Source: Flavobacterium aquidurense (GTDB lineage Bacteria > Bacteroidota > Bacteroidia > Flavobacteriales > Flavobacteriaceae). From it: 64,000 bases of DNA. Positions 34,427 to 42,409 of the stretch are shown here, piece after piece (position 1 is the stretch's first letter; each line of letters begins with the position of its first letter). Location: assembly GCA_900107365.1 (NCBI GenBank), contig FNPS01000002.1, positions 310,001-374,000 on the forward strand, written 5' to 3'. Below the pieces are notes generated by a model that ran no database searches, was not told where the DNA came from, and worked only from the letters and a program-made list of their open reading frames with translations. Both the position numbers and the translations under genes were made by a program.

Positions 34427-34636
34427 TTAAAGTTTCTGACAATAAAATCCTTGCTTATTAAAAACACCGTAAACCATTTCTTTAATTTCTCTGTTGGTTT
34501 CGATTCTCAGAATATGATTTGAATCTTCCAAATCAAAATCCATTATACAATCAGAAATAACAAATTGAAGAAGCGCTACAATAAATCTTGCCTCTTCTTT
34601 GGTTGTAACATCTGTTTTATAAGCCTCAATATTCAT
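34427..34636 (-). CDS. Small conserved-type protein (69 aa) inside the sigma/anti-sigma operon
   Basis: The product starts MNIEAYKTDVTTKEEARFIVALLQF and ends GVFNKQGFYCQKL, with a beta-alpha-beta pattern similar to small ferredoxin-like (HMA-fold-like) proteins common in Bacteroidota, but without a CxxC metal motif. It is encoded between the ECF sigma gene (46 nt downstream of it) and the FecR gene (12 nt upstream of it), an unusual insertion. It could modulate the regulatory pair or be a separate stress protein. Function unknown. Confidence 0.7.
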   Translation of the reverse strand: MNIEAYKTDVTTKEEARFIVALLQFVISDCIMDFDLEDSNHILRIETNREIKEMVYGVFNKQGFYCQKL

Positions 34637-34682
34637 TTTTATGTTTCCGTTTTATATATAACAAACGGGAACACAAAAGTTC

Positions 34683-35204
34683 CTAATGGTTTTCTATTTT
34701 TTTTCGAATAAATTTACTGGCAAGATAAATATGATTGGCTATGGTCTTTTCAGAAAGATCCGTAATTGCTGCAATCTCCTTATAGCTAAGGTTTTCCAGT
34801 TTATGTAAAGTAAATATTTTTTGTTGCTGTTCCGGAAGCTGATTTATAAAAGTGTGTAACTTTTCTCTTCTTTCTTCAAAAATTCCGGTTTCCGGATCCT
34901 CGTTCTGGATTTCAACTTGTGAAGGATCAAGTTGAACTATTTTATTTTCTCTGTTAACGTGATTGATGATGATATTCTTGCAAATAGTAAACAGTTGTTT
35001 TTCGAATAAAACATCTTCATTCAATAATTCTCTTTTATTATATACTCTTAAAAAAGTTTCGTGCACGAAGTCTTGTGGGGTAAGAACTGTAAAGTTGAAT
35101 CGTTTTGCAATATGGATCAGTTTATCGTAGTACGTGAGATAGGCTTCCCTGAAAGAGGCTTCATTCCCTTTTTTTAAACTTAAGATAAACTTTCTGTTGT
35201 CCAT
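34683..35204 (-). CDS. ECF-type RNA polymerase sigma factor
   Basis: About 173 aa from the ATG at 35202-35204 (MDNRKFILSLKKGNEASF); an upstream ATG at 35216 adds four residues. Sigma region 2 (about 8-75; LTPQDFVHETFLRVYNKRELL) and region 4 HTH (about 115-170; LPEQQQKIFTLHKLENLSYKEIAAITDLSEKTIANHIY) are present. It heads the operon for an anti-sigma factor, a TonB receptor and a lipoprotein and most likely activates that operon when the receptor binds its ligand. Confidence 0.92.
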   Translation of the reverse strand: MDNRKFILSLKKGNEASFREAYLTYYDKLIHIAKRFNFTVLTPQDFVHETFLRVYNKRELLNEDVLFEKQLFTICKNIIINHVNRENKIVQLDPSQVEIQNEDPETGIFEERREKLHTFINQLPEQQQKIFTLHKLENLSYKEIAAITDLSEKTIANHIYLASKFIRKKIENH

Positions 35205-35441
35205 AACGTAATACAATAATTAGTGTTAGATCACTGTCCAAAATAATACTGCGTTTTAGTTATAGGATATACTAAAATACTCCCGGCTGTATTTGTTTTT
35301 GGTTTTTGAACAACGGTACAAAGAACAGAAATAAAATTAATTTGAGAATGCTTTTTCAATAATTTTCAAAGTGATTATAGTTAAACTTAACTTAAAGAAA
35401 ACCTTCTAATCTCGTCTTTTATCGTGTAAGAATTCCTTTTT

Positions 35442-36872
35442 TTATTTCTTGGTAAAGCCTTTCCTTGTCATTTCACCCCAGCCTTTTGTTCCCCTAATTT
35501 TTTCTTTATAACCAATAAGGGCGGCGTAAACGGTTAGCGGATGAAAATATAGAGGCTCTATGAAAGCAGCGATCAAAAGCTTGAAAAAATCGGTTTGTTT
35601 TGGGTATTTATGAAAACTGCGTTCTTCACTATAAAGGGCAATAACAGAAAACATGACAGCAAAAAAGTAAACAAAAAGTACCAGTAACAAGAAAAAATGC
35701 CAATTGAGTAAACCCAATAGAATAAATACAACTGTTATTACCAAACCTATAAACTCTATACCGGGAGCCAGGAATTCAAAAAATGTCCAGTAGGGCACAC
35801 TCAGCATACCCAGCATTTTGTATTTCGGATTCAGAAACATTTTCTTATGCAAACTCAGCGTTTCAATTGTTCCTCTCATCCAGCGACTGCGCTGTTTCTT
35901 AAATATTTTAAAATCTTCAGGTGCTTCTGTCCAACAAAGCGGATCAGGTATGTAACTAACTCCGTATGGTATCTTATTCTCCAGCATATAACGGCGCATT
36001 CTTACTACGAGTTCCATATCTTCTCCAACTGTCTTTGTGCTGTAACCTCCGGCCAGTAAAGCGATTTCCTTATCAAATGCACCAAACGCACCACTGATAA
36101 GTAATAAGCCGTCGAGTCTGCTCCAGGCCATTCTTCCCAGAAGAAACGCTCTTAAATATTCGAGAACCTGAATTCTTGAGAGCATAACATCCGGAATATT
36201 TACCTCCACCAAACGACCGTTTTTAATAACACACTGGTTGGCGATCCTGACCACTCCACCGGTAGCAATGATACGTTTGCCATACGATTCAAGAAAAGGT
36301 TTTGACAGCTTTAGTAACGCATCTTTATCCAGAATACAATCAACATCGATACAAACCACATATTGATTCTGGGCAATATTAAGTCCAACATTCAACGCAT
36401 CAGCTTTACCTCCATTTTCCTTATCTACTACAATCAATTTTTTGAAAGCAGCATTTCTGGAAGTATAAATGCCTGTTATTTTTTTTGTTTCTATTTTTGG
36501 ATGAATATCAAGTTCTGTAAGGACAAGATCGTAGGTTTTGACAAGGATTTCCATAGAATTGTCCTTGCTTCCGTCGTTAACCACAATTACCTGATAATTA
36601 TTGTAATTTAGAGAAAGTAACGATTTTACATTTTCCTGAATGGTAAAACCTTCATTATAAGCAGGAGCAATTAAGGAAAGGCTTGGTGCAAAATCACTTG
36701 TCAGAAGCACATCATAATCAACAAAACTATTTTTTTTGAGATATTCCCTAAGCTCTCTGGTAGAAAGGTGTGCTAATATAAGATACGAAGACATAATTAG
36801 TACCGCATAACCAATTATGAGGAACAAATATCCCTCAAAAAACAATGATAGTTCTGTAGTAAAAAAAGTCAT
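35442..36872 (-). CDS. Membrane glycosyltransferase, GT2 family (processive polysaccharide synthase type)
   Basis: A 476-aa protein with an N-terminal membrane helix (about 11-33), a GT2 catalytic domain and three or four C-terminal helices (about 360-450). Catalytic motifs are VNDGSKD, DVDC (DxD), GEDMEL and QRSRWMRG (QxxRW), the set found in processive synthases such as poly-N-acetylglucosamine, cellulose and hyaluronan synthases. It probably polymerises and exports a beta-linked exopolysaccharide. Last gene of a cluster with a YaiO-like barrel, a HEAT-like protein and two signalling proteins. No deacetylase or PilZ domain is nearby, so the polymer is not identified. Confidence 0.88.
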   Translation of the reverse strand: MTFFTTELSLFFEGYLFLIIGYAVLIMSSYLILAHLSTRELREYLKKNSFVDYDVLLTSDFAPSLSLIAPAYNEGFTIQENVKSLLSLNYNNYQVIVVNDGSKDNSMEILVKTYDLVLTELDIHPKIETKKITGIYTSRNAAFKKLIVVDKENGGKADALNVGLNIAQNQYVVCIDVDCILDKDALLKLSKPFLESYGKRIIATGGVVRIANQCVIKNGRLVEVNIPDVMLSRIQVLEYLRAFLLGRMAWSRLDGLLLISGAFGAFDKEIALLAGGYSTKTVGEDMELVVRMRRYMLENKIPYGVSYIPDPLCWTEAPEDFKIFKKQRSRWMRGTIETLSLHKKMFLNPKYKMLGMLSVPYWTFFEFLAPGIEFIGLVITVVFILLGLLNWHFFLLLVLFVYFFAVMFSVIALYSEERSFHKYPKQTDFFKLLIAAFIEPLYFHPLTVYAALIGYKEKIRGTKGWGEMTRKGFTKK

Positions 36873-36883
36873 TTGTTATTCTG

Positions 36884-37705
36884 TTAAACAGTTAATATCT
36901 CTAGTACGTTTTGGGCTTCGTACTTTATAAATGTATTTGGGGTATTCGCAATTAACTTCGTTACATACGGAATTTTTTGTGTCAATTTAAGCTCTTTAAT
37001 AAGCTTAAGCCCAAGCGCAATTACCGTAGAGTTTTGAGATTCAAGCAATAATTCAATGCCTTTAGTATCACCTAAGTCATGCTTTTTAAAAGCATTTATA
37101 ATGTTTATCTGAGTCCACTCATCAATAGGATAAGGATGCTCTGTGAGATATGCCATACTTTTTGTACCGCCAAGCTTGATAGAAGCATTTATGGCTGTAA
37201 TTTTTAAAACTTTATTTCGGGCTTTAGACGCTTTTATTATTTTGTCAAAAGCTTCCATGCAGTTCATTTCTGCAAGCTCTGTGATTCCTTTGCACTTCAC
37301 TTCCCATTTCAGGCTTTTAAGTTTCCTGAAGGAGTCTTTTATTAATCCTGAATCTTTATAAAATTGCTCCAGTTTTTGTACATAACTCCCTTCGTAGTTT
37401 TTATGAAGATTGATAATCGAATCGATCATAACCTCCCTAAAAAAAACAGTCTTAAAAAGCTTGTCAAAATTTTCATCTTTCTTAATTTCTGAAAAAGCCA
37501 TATCCTGAAAAACCACCAAAAACATTACATTTTCAATAACCTTATTGTATTCGGCAAGGCGTTTGTTTCTTCTTATATTCCTGCTTCGGCTATTAATAAT
37601 CAACAAGTACAGCATAAATGATGTTATTATAAAGACACCTATTGACAGCATTAAAAAAGATTCTATCCCGGTTCCGCTTTTATAAAGTTCCCATACTTTC
37701 ATCAT
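36884..37705 (-). CDS. Membrane-anchored HEAT-repeat-like protein
   Basis: A 273-aa protein with one N-terminal membrane helix (about 17-38; LMLSIGVFIITSFMLYLLII) followed by a cytoplasmic helical domain in which short repeating helix pairs (AEMNCMEAFDKIIKAS, LKITAINASIKLG, NIINAFKKHDLGD, VIALGLKLIKEL) look like HEAT repeats. Such proteins are often scaffolds. It is encoded 11 nt upstream of the glycosyltransferase and 1 nt downstream of the YaiO-like gene, so it is probably part of the same export or synthesis complex. Confidence 0.7.
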   Translation of the reverse strand: MMKVWELYKSGTGIESFLMLSIGVFIITSFMLYLLIINSRSRNIRRNKRLAEYNKVIENVMFLVVFQDMAFSEIKKDENFDKLFKTVFFREVMIDSIINLHKNYEGSYVQKLEQFYKDSGLIKDSFRKLKSLKWEVKCKGITELAEMNCMEAFDKIIKASKARNKVLKITAINASIKLGGTKSMAYLTEHPYPIDEWTQINIINAFKKHDLGDTKGIELLLESQNSTVIALGLKLIKELKLTQKIPYVTKLIANTPNTFIKYEAQNVLEILTV

Positions 37706-37706
37706 A

Positions 37707-38921
37707 TCAAAAGCGTTTCGTCAGGATAACCTGAACATTGAACCTGTTTCTGTATTCATCTGGCACGTACTCTTCGTACTCATAAAGAAAAACAGGTCTG
37801 ACAAAAAAGGAATCGCCAAAACGGTGCTGATATTGTATGCCCACTCTGTACGAGCTCAAAGGCTGAGTCAGGCTATTATAAAGATATAAATAGGGAACAT
37901 TTCCATATTGCAACTCTAACCTTATGATTCTTTCTTTTTCTTCATTTGTGTTTTGAAAACTCAAAACATGAGAAAATAATTCGTTCGTTGTATCGTAATA
38001 AGGTCTGTAAGCAATTGTATTCGAACCAGTATGAAAAGCTAATTGTCCTGTTAATAAGGTTACGTCATCTGCTTCAAAATGCATGTATCTAACACCCAAT
38101 GCATAATCAAATTTTTTATGTGGAACAAAATAATATTCAACACCTGCTTTTGCTACAGGAAATACAGTCTCTCCGGTTGAAAGACCTCCATTTACATACA
38201 AATAGTTTTTTTTAGAAAAGGTTTGATAATAGTCTGCTTCAAACAACATTTGTGTATCACCATTTACATGTCCCAAATTGGCACGACCAACAAGTGCTGA
38301 TTTCGTAAATTTATGAGAGTATTCGACATACGCATAATGCAATGGCGATTGTCCGGGATTAGAAGTTGAAATATTTAAATAAGAAGCAGAAACGGCATTT
38401 TTATCTTTTTTACCAATAAGTGTTCTGATTCCTCTAAAGGCCTGAGTACTGTTATCTGTAATTGATACTTTTTCTATAATGGCTAAAGCTTCTTCATCCC
38501 GATTTAGTTTTTCAAGACAATTTACTTTAATTCTTAAAACATCAAGCGAATTTGGCTCGATCGCTAAATACCGATCACAATAATTAATACACGTATCGAA
38601 CTGTTCTGACCAATAGTAAACATTTATAATTGCCAATAAAGCGTCTGGACTTGGGTTAGTCCGGTCTGCCATGGGCGCTAAAATTGTAATGGAAGTAGTG
38701 TAGTCTTTTTTCCAGCTGTAAATGCGTCCGGAGTAGATTTTTACATCCTCATTCTCAGGAAATTTTGCAATCAAAGGTTCGATGAGAGATAATGCAGCAT
38801 CATAGTTGCCTTTCTCCACTTCACGCCTTGCGTGCTCCATAACTGCATCAATAGTATTTTCCTGCGCCAATACGACAGGAGAAAGAAACAACAGAAAAAT
38901 TGTATAATATAGAAACTTCAT
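37707..38921 (-). CDS. YaiO-family outer-membrane beta-barrel protein with N-terminal TPR region
   Basis: A 404-aa exported protein. After the signal peptide (MKFLYYTIFLLFLSPVVLAQ) come TPR-like helices (about 20-165; NYDAALSLIEPLIAKFPENEDVK and QFDTCINYCDRYLAIEPNSLD), then a beta-barrel of the YaiO type (about 175-404; GYLY-, HYAYVEYSHKF-, VGIQYQHRFGDSF-like strands) ending in KRF. The arrangement recalls PgaA-like polysaccharide exporters (TPR plus barrel). Its start codon overlaps the stop of the response regulator gene by 1 nt, and the HEAT-like gene follows, so it likely exports the polymer made by the GT2. Confidence 0.82.
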   Translation of the reverse strand: MKFLYYTIFLLFLSPVVLAQENTIDAVMEHARREVEKGNYDAALSLIEPLIAKFPENEDVKIYSGRIYSWKKDYTTSITILAPMADRTNPSPDALLAIINVYYWSEQFDTCINYCDRYLAIEPNSLDVLRIKVNCLEKLNRDEEALAIIEKVSITDNSTQAFRGIRTLIGKKDKNAVSASYLNISTSNPGQSPLHYAYVEYSHKFTKSALVGRANLGHVNGDTQMLFEADYYQTFSKKNYLYVNGGLSTGETVFPVAKAGVEYYFVPHKKFDYALGVRYMHFEADDVTLLTGQLAFHTGSNTIAYRPYYDTTNELFSHVLSFQNTNEEKERIIRLELQYGNVPYLYLYNSLTQPLSSYRVGIQYQHRFGDSFFVRPVFLYEYEEYVPDEYRNRFNVQVILTKRF

Positions 38922-39286
38922 TAAGCACGTGTTTTTAGCAGTTTATTAATTCGCACTAAAAGCACAGCAGGACTAATAGGTTTGGCAATAAATTCGTTTG
39001 CACCAATATCAAATGAATCGAGTTCGGTTTGTTCTACACCTGACGAAGTAAATATAATAATCGGAACATCAGAGCCTATGTTTTCTCTGACATATTGCGT
39101 AATTTCCATTCCGCTTATGCCCGGCATGTTGATATCTGTAAGGATCAAATCATAATTATTTGTTTCAATTGCATCTAGTGCTTCTTTTCCATCAGAAAAC
39201 TGGTCAACAGTAAACCCCTTAGACTCCAGGAAAAAGGATAATGATTTACGAAGAATATCATTATCTTCAGATAAAATGATTCTCAT
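38921..39286 (-). CDS. Response regulator, receiver domain only
   Basis: A 121-aa single receiver domain: acidic residues in LSEDND (6-10), phosphorylation site D51 (LILTDINMPGISG), and lysine in FIAKPIS. No DNA-binding domain. It lies directly after a hybrid kinase and before the YaiO-like gene (1-nt overlap), so it may control the export machinery by binding rather than by transcription. Confidence 0.92.
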   Translation of the reverse strand: MRIILSEDNDILRKSLSFFLESKGFTVDQFSDGKEALDAIETNNYDLILTDINMPGISGMEITQYVRENIGSDVPIIIFTSSGVEQTELDSFDIGANEFIAKPISPAVLLVRINKLLKTRA

Positions 39287-39362
39287 AGGTTATTAATTTT
39301 GAGGCAAATTTGGTCTTATAAATTTTGGCTATAACGTAAAGCTAGAGTATATTTCTCTTTTT

Positions 39363-41351
39363 TCATAGCTCATTTAGAATTTTAACTACTTCTTTAACGC
39401 CACAATCCAGTAGGTTTATTTGATTTGCAGCTTCAGAAGTGAAGTGCCCTGATATAGCTTCTTCTTCAATAATAGACAAACAAGCACTAAGATCTGTTAG
39501 CATAAACATGTCTAAACTGGACTTCATATTGTGCGCCAATTTTTTCACTTTGTCATGGTTATCACTTTTGAATACGTCTTCTAATTGTACAACTTCAGCC
39601 GGGATTTTTTCTATGAAAAGGGTTATCATCTCTTTTTTAAACGCCGGATCACCACAGGCCATTTCGTCTAAATAAGAAAAATCTATTCTTCTCTTCTTCA
39701 CAGCGTTAACATCCTTGTTCATTACGGTTTTAATCGCTTGTAAAAGTGCCGCCTGCTTAAACGGTTTTGGTACGTATGCATCCATTCCAACATCAAAACA
39801 ACGTTCCTGCTCGCCCACTAGCGAATGCGCCGTCATGGCGATAATCGGAATCGTTAAATTCATTTCATTTCTGATATATGTTGTAGTTTGATACCCGTCT
39901 TTAACAGGCATTTGAAGATCCATTAAGACAAGATCGTAGTTGTTTGCAGACAACAATTCTATTCCTGTTTCTCCATTTTCGGCAATATCCAATTCAAAAC
40001 CAAAGTTTTGAATAACGCTCCTCACCAATTTCTGATTTAAAATATTGTCCTCGCAAAGTAGGATTTTAAGTTTACCCAATTTGTCTTTTGAAATTGATTC
40101 TGCTTTTTTATCAGTATGTTTTGCTTTTTTATAATGAAACACAAAGAAAAATTCGGAACCTCTATTCTGCTTACTTTTTACCTGAATTTCACTTCCGTGT
40201 AATTCAACTAGTTGTTTGACAATATTAAGACCAAGTCCGGTACCGCCAAATCTTCTCGTGGTACTTTCTTCTGCTTGTTTAAATCGTTCAAAAATTGTGA
40301 CCAATTTATGCTCAGGTATACCAATACCGGTATCTTTAACAGAAAAACGAAGTGAATAATGCTCCTCTGTTTCATCAACTAATTTTACGGAAACCGTGAC
40401 CTCACCTTCTTCTGTAAATTTGAGTGCGTTCCCGGTAAGATTCACTAATATCTGATTTAGTCTTCCCTGATCACCAATTACAAAGTCGGGCATATCAGCG
40501 TCCAGAAAAAGGTTGAATTCAATTCCCTGCGGAACCTTTACTTTAAGCAGCTTATAAATATGTTTAAGTGTCTTTTTTAAATTGAAGGGTTGCGCTTCAA
40601 TAACCAAATTACCTGATTCTATTTTCGAAAGATCTAAAATATCATTCACTATCAAGAGCAGGTTTTCTCCCGCAATTTGTACATTAGAAATATAATCCTG
40701 CTGAACCGTATCGAGTTCTGTTTGCGCCAAGAGATCTGTAAAACCAATAATAGCGTTTAACGGAGTCCTAATTTCGTGACTCATATTGGCCAAAAAACTA
40801 TCTTTTGCCAATACAGCGCGTTCGGCTATTTTTTTTTGGTTGTCGAGTTCAATGTTTTTTGTTCTTAATTCCAGTTGGTTTATGACGTGTTTTGCTACTA
40901 TTGAAAGTGCATTACGCTGACTTTCATTAAGTTCTTTACAAACATGATCTATGGCACAAATTGTTCCGATATTATGCCCGTCGGGCGTTGTTAAGGGCAC
41001 TCCTGCATAAAACCTCACTTTAAAACCACCGGTAACATTGGGATCATCTTTGAATCTGTCGTTTAGATGCGTATCCGGTATTTCAACCATATGGGAATCC
41101 ATAATGGTATACCTGCAAAAACTAATTTCACGAGGAACCTCTGATACTCCAATTCCTATCTCAGATTTAAACCACTGACGGCTTTCATCTATAAAGGAAA
41201 TATGCGCGATGGGCACACCGCAGATATAAGAAACAAGTTTGGTTGCATCATCAAAAGCATGTTCAGGTAAGGTGTCCAGAATATTGTAACGTTTTAATGC
41301 TGCAAGACGTGCCAGTTCGTTGTGTGGTATAGGTTCTTCGGTGTTATTCAT
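39363..41351 (-). CDS. Hybrid sensor histidine kinase (GAF-HisKA-HATPase-REC-Hpt)
   Basis: A 662-aa cytoplasmic hybrid kinase without membrane segments. Domains in order: GAF (about 25-165), HisKA with ANMSHEIRTPLNAIIGF (H192), HATPase with NLTGNALKF, VKDTGIGIPEHKL, and GGTGLGLNIVKQL, a receiver (KILLCEDN... LVLMDLQMPVKDGYQ) and a C-terminal Hpt-type helix bundle (KKLAHNMKSSL). It can run an internal phosphorelay to the separate receiver protein encoded next. The GAF input suggests a soluble or redox cue. First gene of the presumed exopolysaccharide cluster. Confidence 0.92.
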   Translation of the reverse strand: MNNTEEPIPHNELARLAALKRYNILDTLPEHAFDDATKLVSYICGVPIAHISFIDESRQWFKSEIGIGVSEVPREISFCRYTIMDSHMVEIPDTHLNDRFKDDPNVTGGFKVRFYAGVPLTTPDGHNIGTICAIDHVCKELNESQRNALSIVAKHVINQLELRTKNIELDNQKKIAERAVLAKDSFLANMSHEIRTPLNAIIGFTDLLAQTELDTVQQDYISNVQIAGENLLLIVNDILDLSKIESGNLVIEAQPFNLKKTLKHIYKLLKVKVPQGIEFNLFLDADMPDFVIGDQGRLNQILVNLTGNALKFTEEGEVTVSVKLVDETEEHYSLRFSVKDTGIGIPEHKLVTIFERFKQAEESTTRRFGGTGLGLNIVKQLVELHGSEIQVKSKQNRGSEFFFVFHYKKAKHTDKKAESISKDKLGKLKILLCEDNILNQKLVRSVIQNFGFELDIAENGETGIELLSANNYDLVLMDLQMPVKDGYQTTTYIRNEMNLTIPIIAMTAHSLVGEQERCFDVGMDAYVPKPFKQAALLQAIKTVMNKDVNAVKKRRIDFSYLDEMACGDPAFKKEMITLFIEKIPAEVVQLEDVFKSDNHDKVKKLAHNMKSSLDMFMLTDLSACLSIIEEEAISGHFTSEAANQINLLDCGVKEVVKILNEL

Positions 41352-41610
41352 TGTATTGAGGAGTAAAATGTAAATATAAATAATTTCAAATAAAACTTTG
41401 CCGAAATGTTTAACAGTGTCACTGCATACAGGAAAGAATCTCTTGTTGTTTTATTTTTAAATAGCTCCAAAAATGCATTTTATAACCTGAATTTCCATGG
41501 TACGAGTATTTCTTAAAATTAATTTTACAATTACAAAATAAGAGAAACCGTACCTTTATCTTTTTGTTAAACAACCCTAAATTTCTTAATAACAGGTATA
41601 TATACGTAGT

Positions 41611-41638
41611 TATTTTTGCAACATATGTGATACTTTTG
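41611..41638 (+). promoter_or_regulatory. Candidate -7 boxes for the scramblase-like gene
   Basis: Two overlapping-style candidates, TATTTTTG (41611-41618) and TACTTTTG (41631-41638), both match TAnnTTTG in the 334-nt gap before the gene. The second is nearer the usual distance to the start codon (48 nt). The rest of the gap shows nothing else. Confidence 0.3.
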
Positions 41639-41685
41639 AAAGCCCCTAAAAATATTTTTTAACTAATTCATTTTTCATTAAAATT

Positions 41686-42255
41686 ATGAACTCAGATTTC
41701 TTTGAAACAAATAACTATTTTGTTGACAAAAAAAATAGTTTTCAGGAGCACTATAATGTATACAATGACAAGCGCGAACGCATTGGCAGAATAAAACAAA
41801 AATTAACTGTACTACAAAAAATATTACGCCTAACAATAAGCAAAACATTACTTCCTTTTTCTATTGAAATTAGAAGTGCTAATGGTGGTTTAGAAGCTTC
41901 GATATTAAAAAAAGGTATCTTTTCAAAATCTCAAATTATTGTACAGGATGCTACGGGAAAAAAAGTGGGAATCATTAATAAAAAATCCAATCATTTTAAA
42001 CCTGCATTCAAAATTCTAAACAATGCAAACGAAGTCATTGCCGAAATAGGTGATGTCTGGAAAAAATCTAATTTTATTATTAATGATCCGTCAGAAAACC
42101 AAATAGGCACGATTGATAATGACTGGAAAGGATCAATGAAAAATGTTTTAAGATCAGGCAATAGCTATAATGTAAATATAGCGACCACCTACAATAATAA
42201 TGAAGAAAAAGTTGCAATATTATCTTCTGCTATTGCTTTAAATATGTTTTTTTAA
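41686..42255 (+). CDS. Phospholipid scramblase/tubby-C-like (LURP-one-related) family protein
   Basis: A 189-aa protein of all-beta character with a C-terminal hydrophobic helix (about 173-189; EKVAILSSAIALNMFF), as in the scramblase/LURP-one-related beta-barrel fold. Characteristic spaced elements are seen: FSIEIRSANGGLEASIL, VQDATGKKVGIINKK, FIINDPSENQIGTIDNDWKGSMK and SGNSYNVNIATTYNNNEEK. Family members fold as a 12-stranded barrel around a buried helix. A membrane-related function is possible but unproven in bacteria. It stands alone with its own terminator. Confidence 0.72.
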   Translation: MNSDFFETNNYFVDKKNSFQEHYNVYNDKRERIGRIKQKLTVLQKILRLTISKTLLPFSIEIRSANGGLEASILKKGIFSKSQIIVQDATGKKVGIINKKSNHFKPAFKILNNANEVIAEIGDVWKKSNFIINDPSENQIGTIDNDWKGSMKNVLRSGNSYNVNIATTYNNNEEKVAILSSAIALNMFF

Positions 42256-42295
42256 CCCTGATAGTGGTTAAGTTTAACCCATTTATAATAAAAAA

Positions 42296-42338
42296 ATAAG
42301 AAAGGGAATTGTATTTTACAATTCCCTTCTTCTATTTA
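42296..42338 (+). terminator. Terminator of the scramblase-like gene
   Basis: GAAAGGGAATTGTA pairs perfectly with TACAATTCCCTTC around TTT, with A-rich DNA before and T-rich DNA after. Confidence 0.85.
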
Positions 42339-42409
42339 ACCTCTCAGCAAACAATTAATAAAACTAAATAAAATTATTTTTTAACTAAAATGAGATTTAA
42401 TTTATCATT

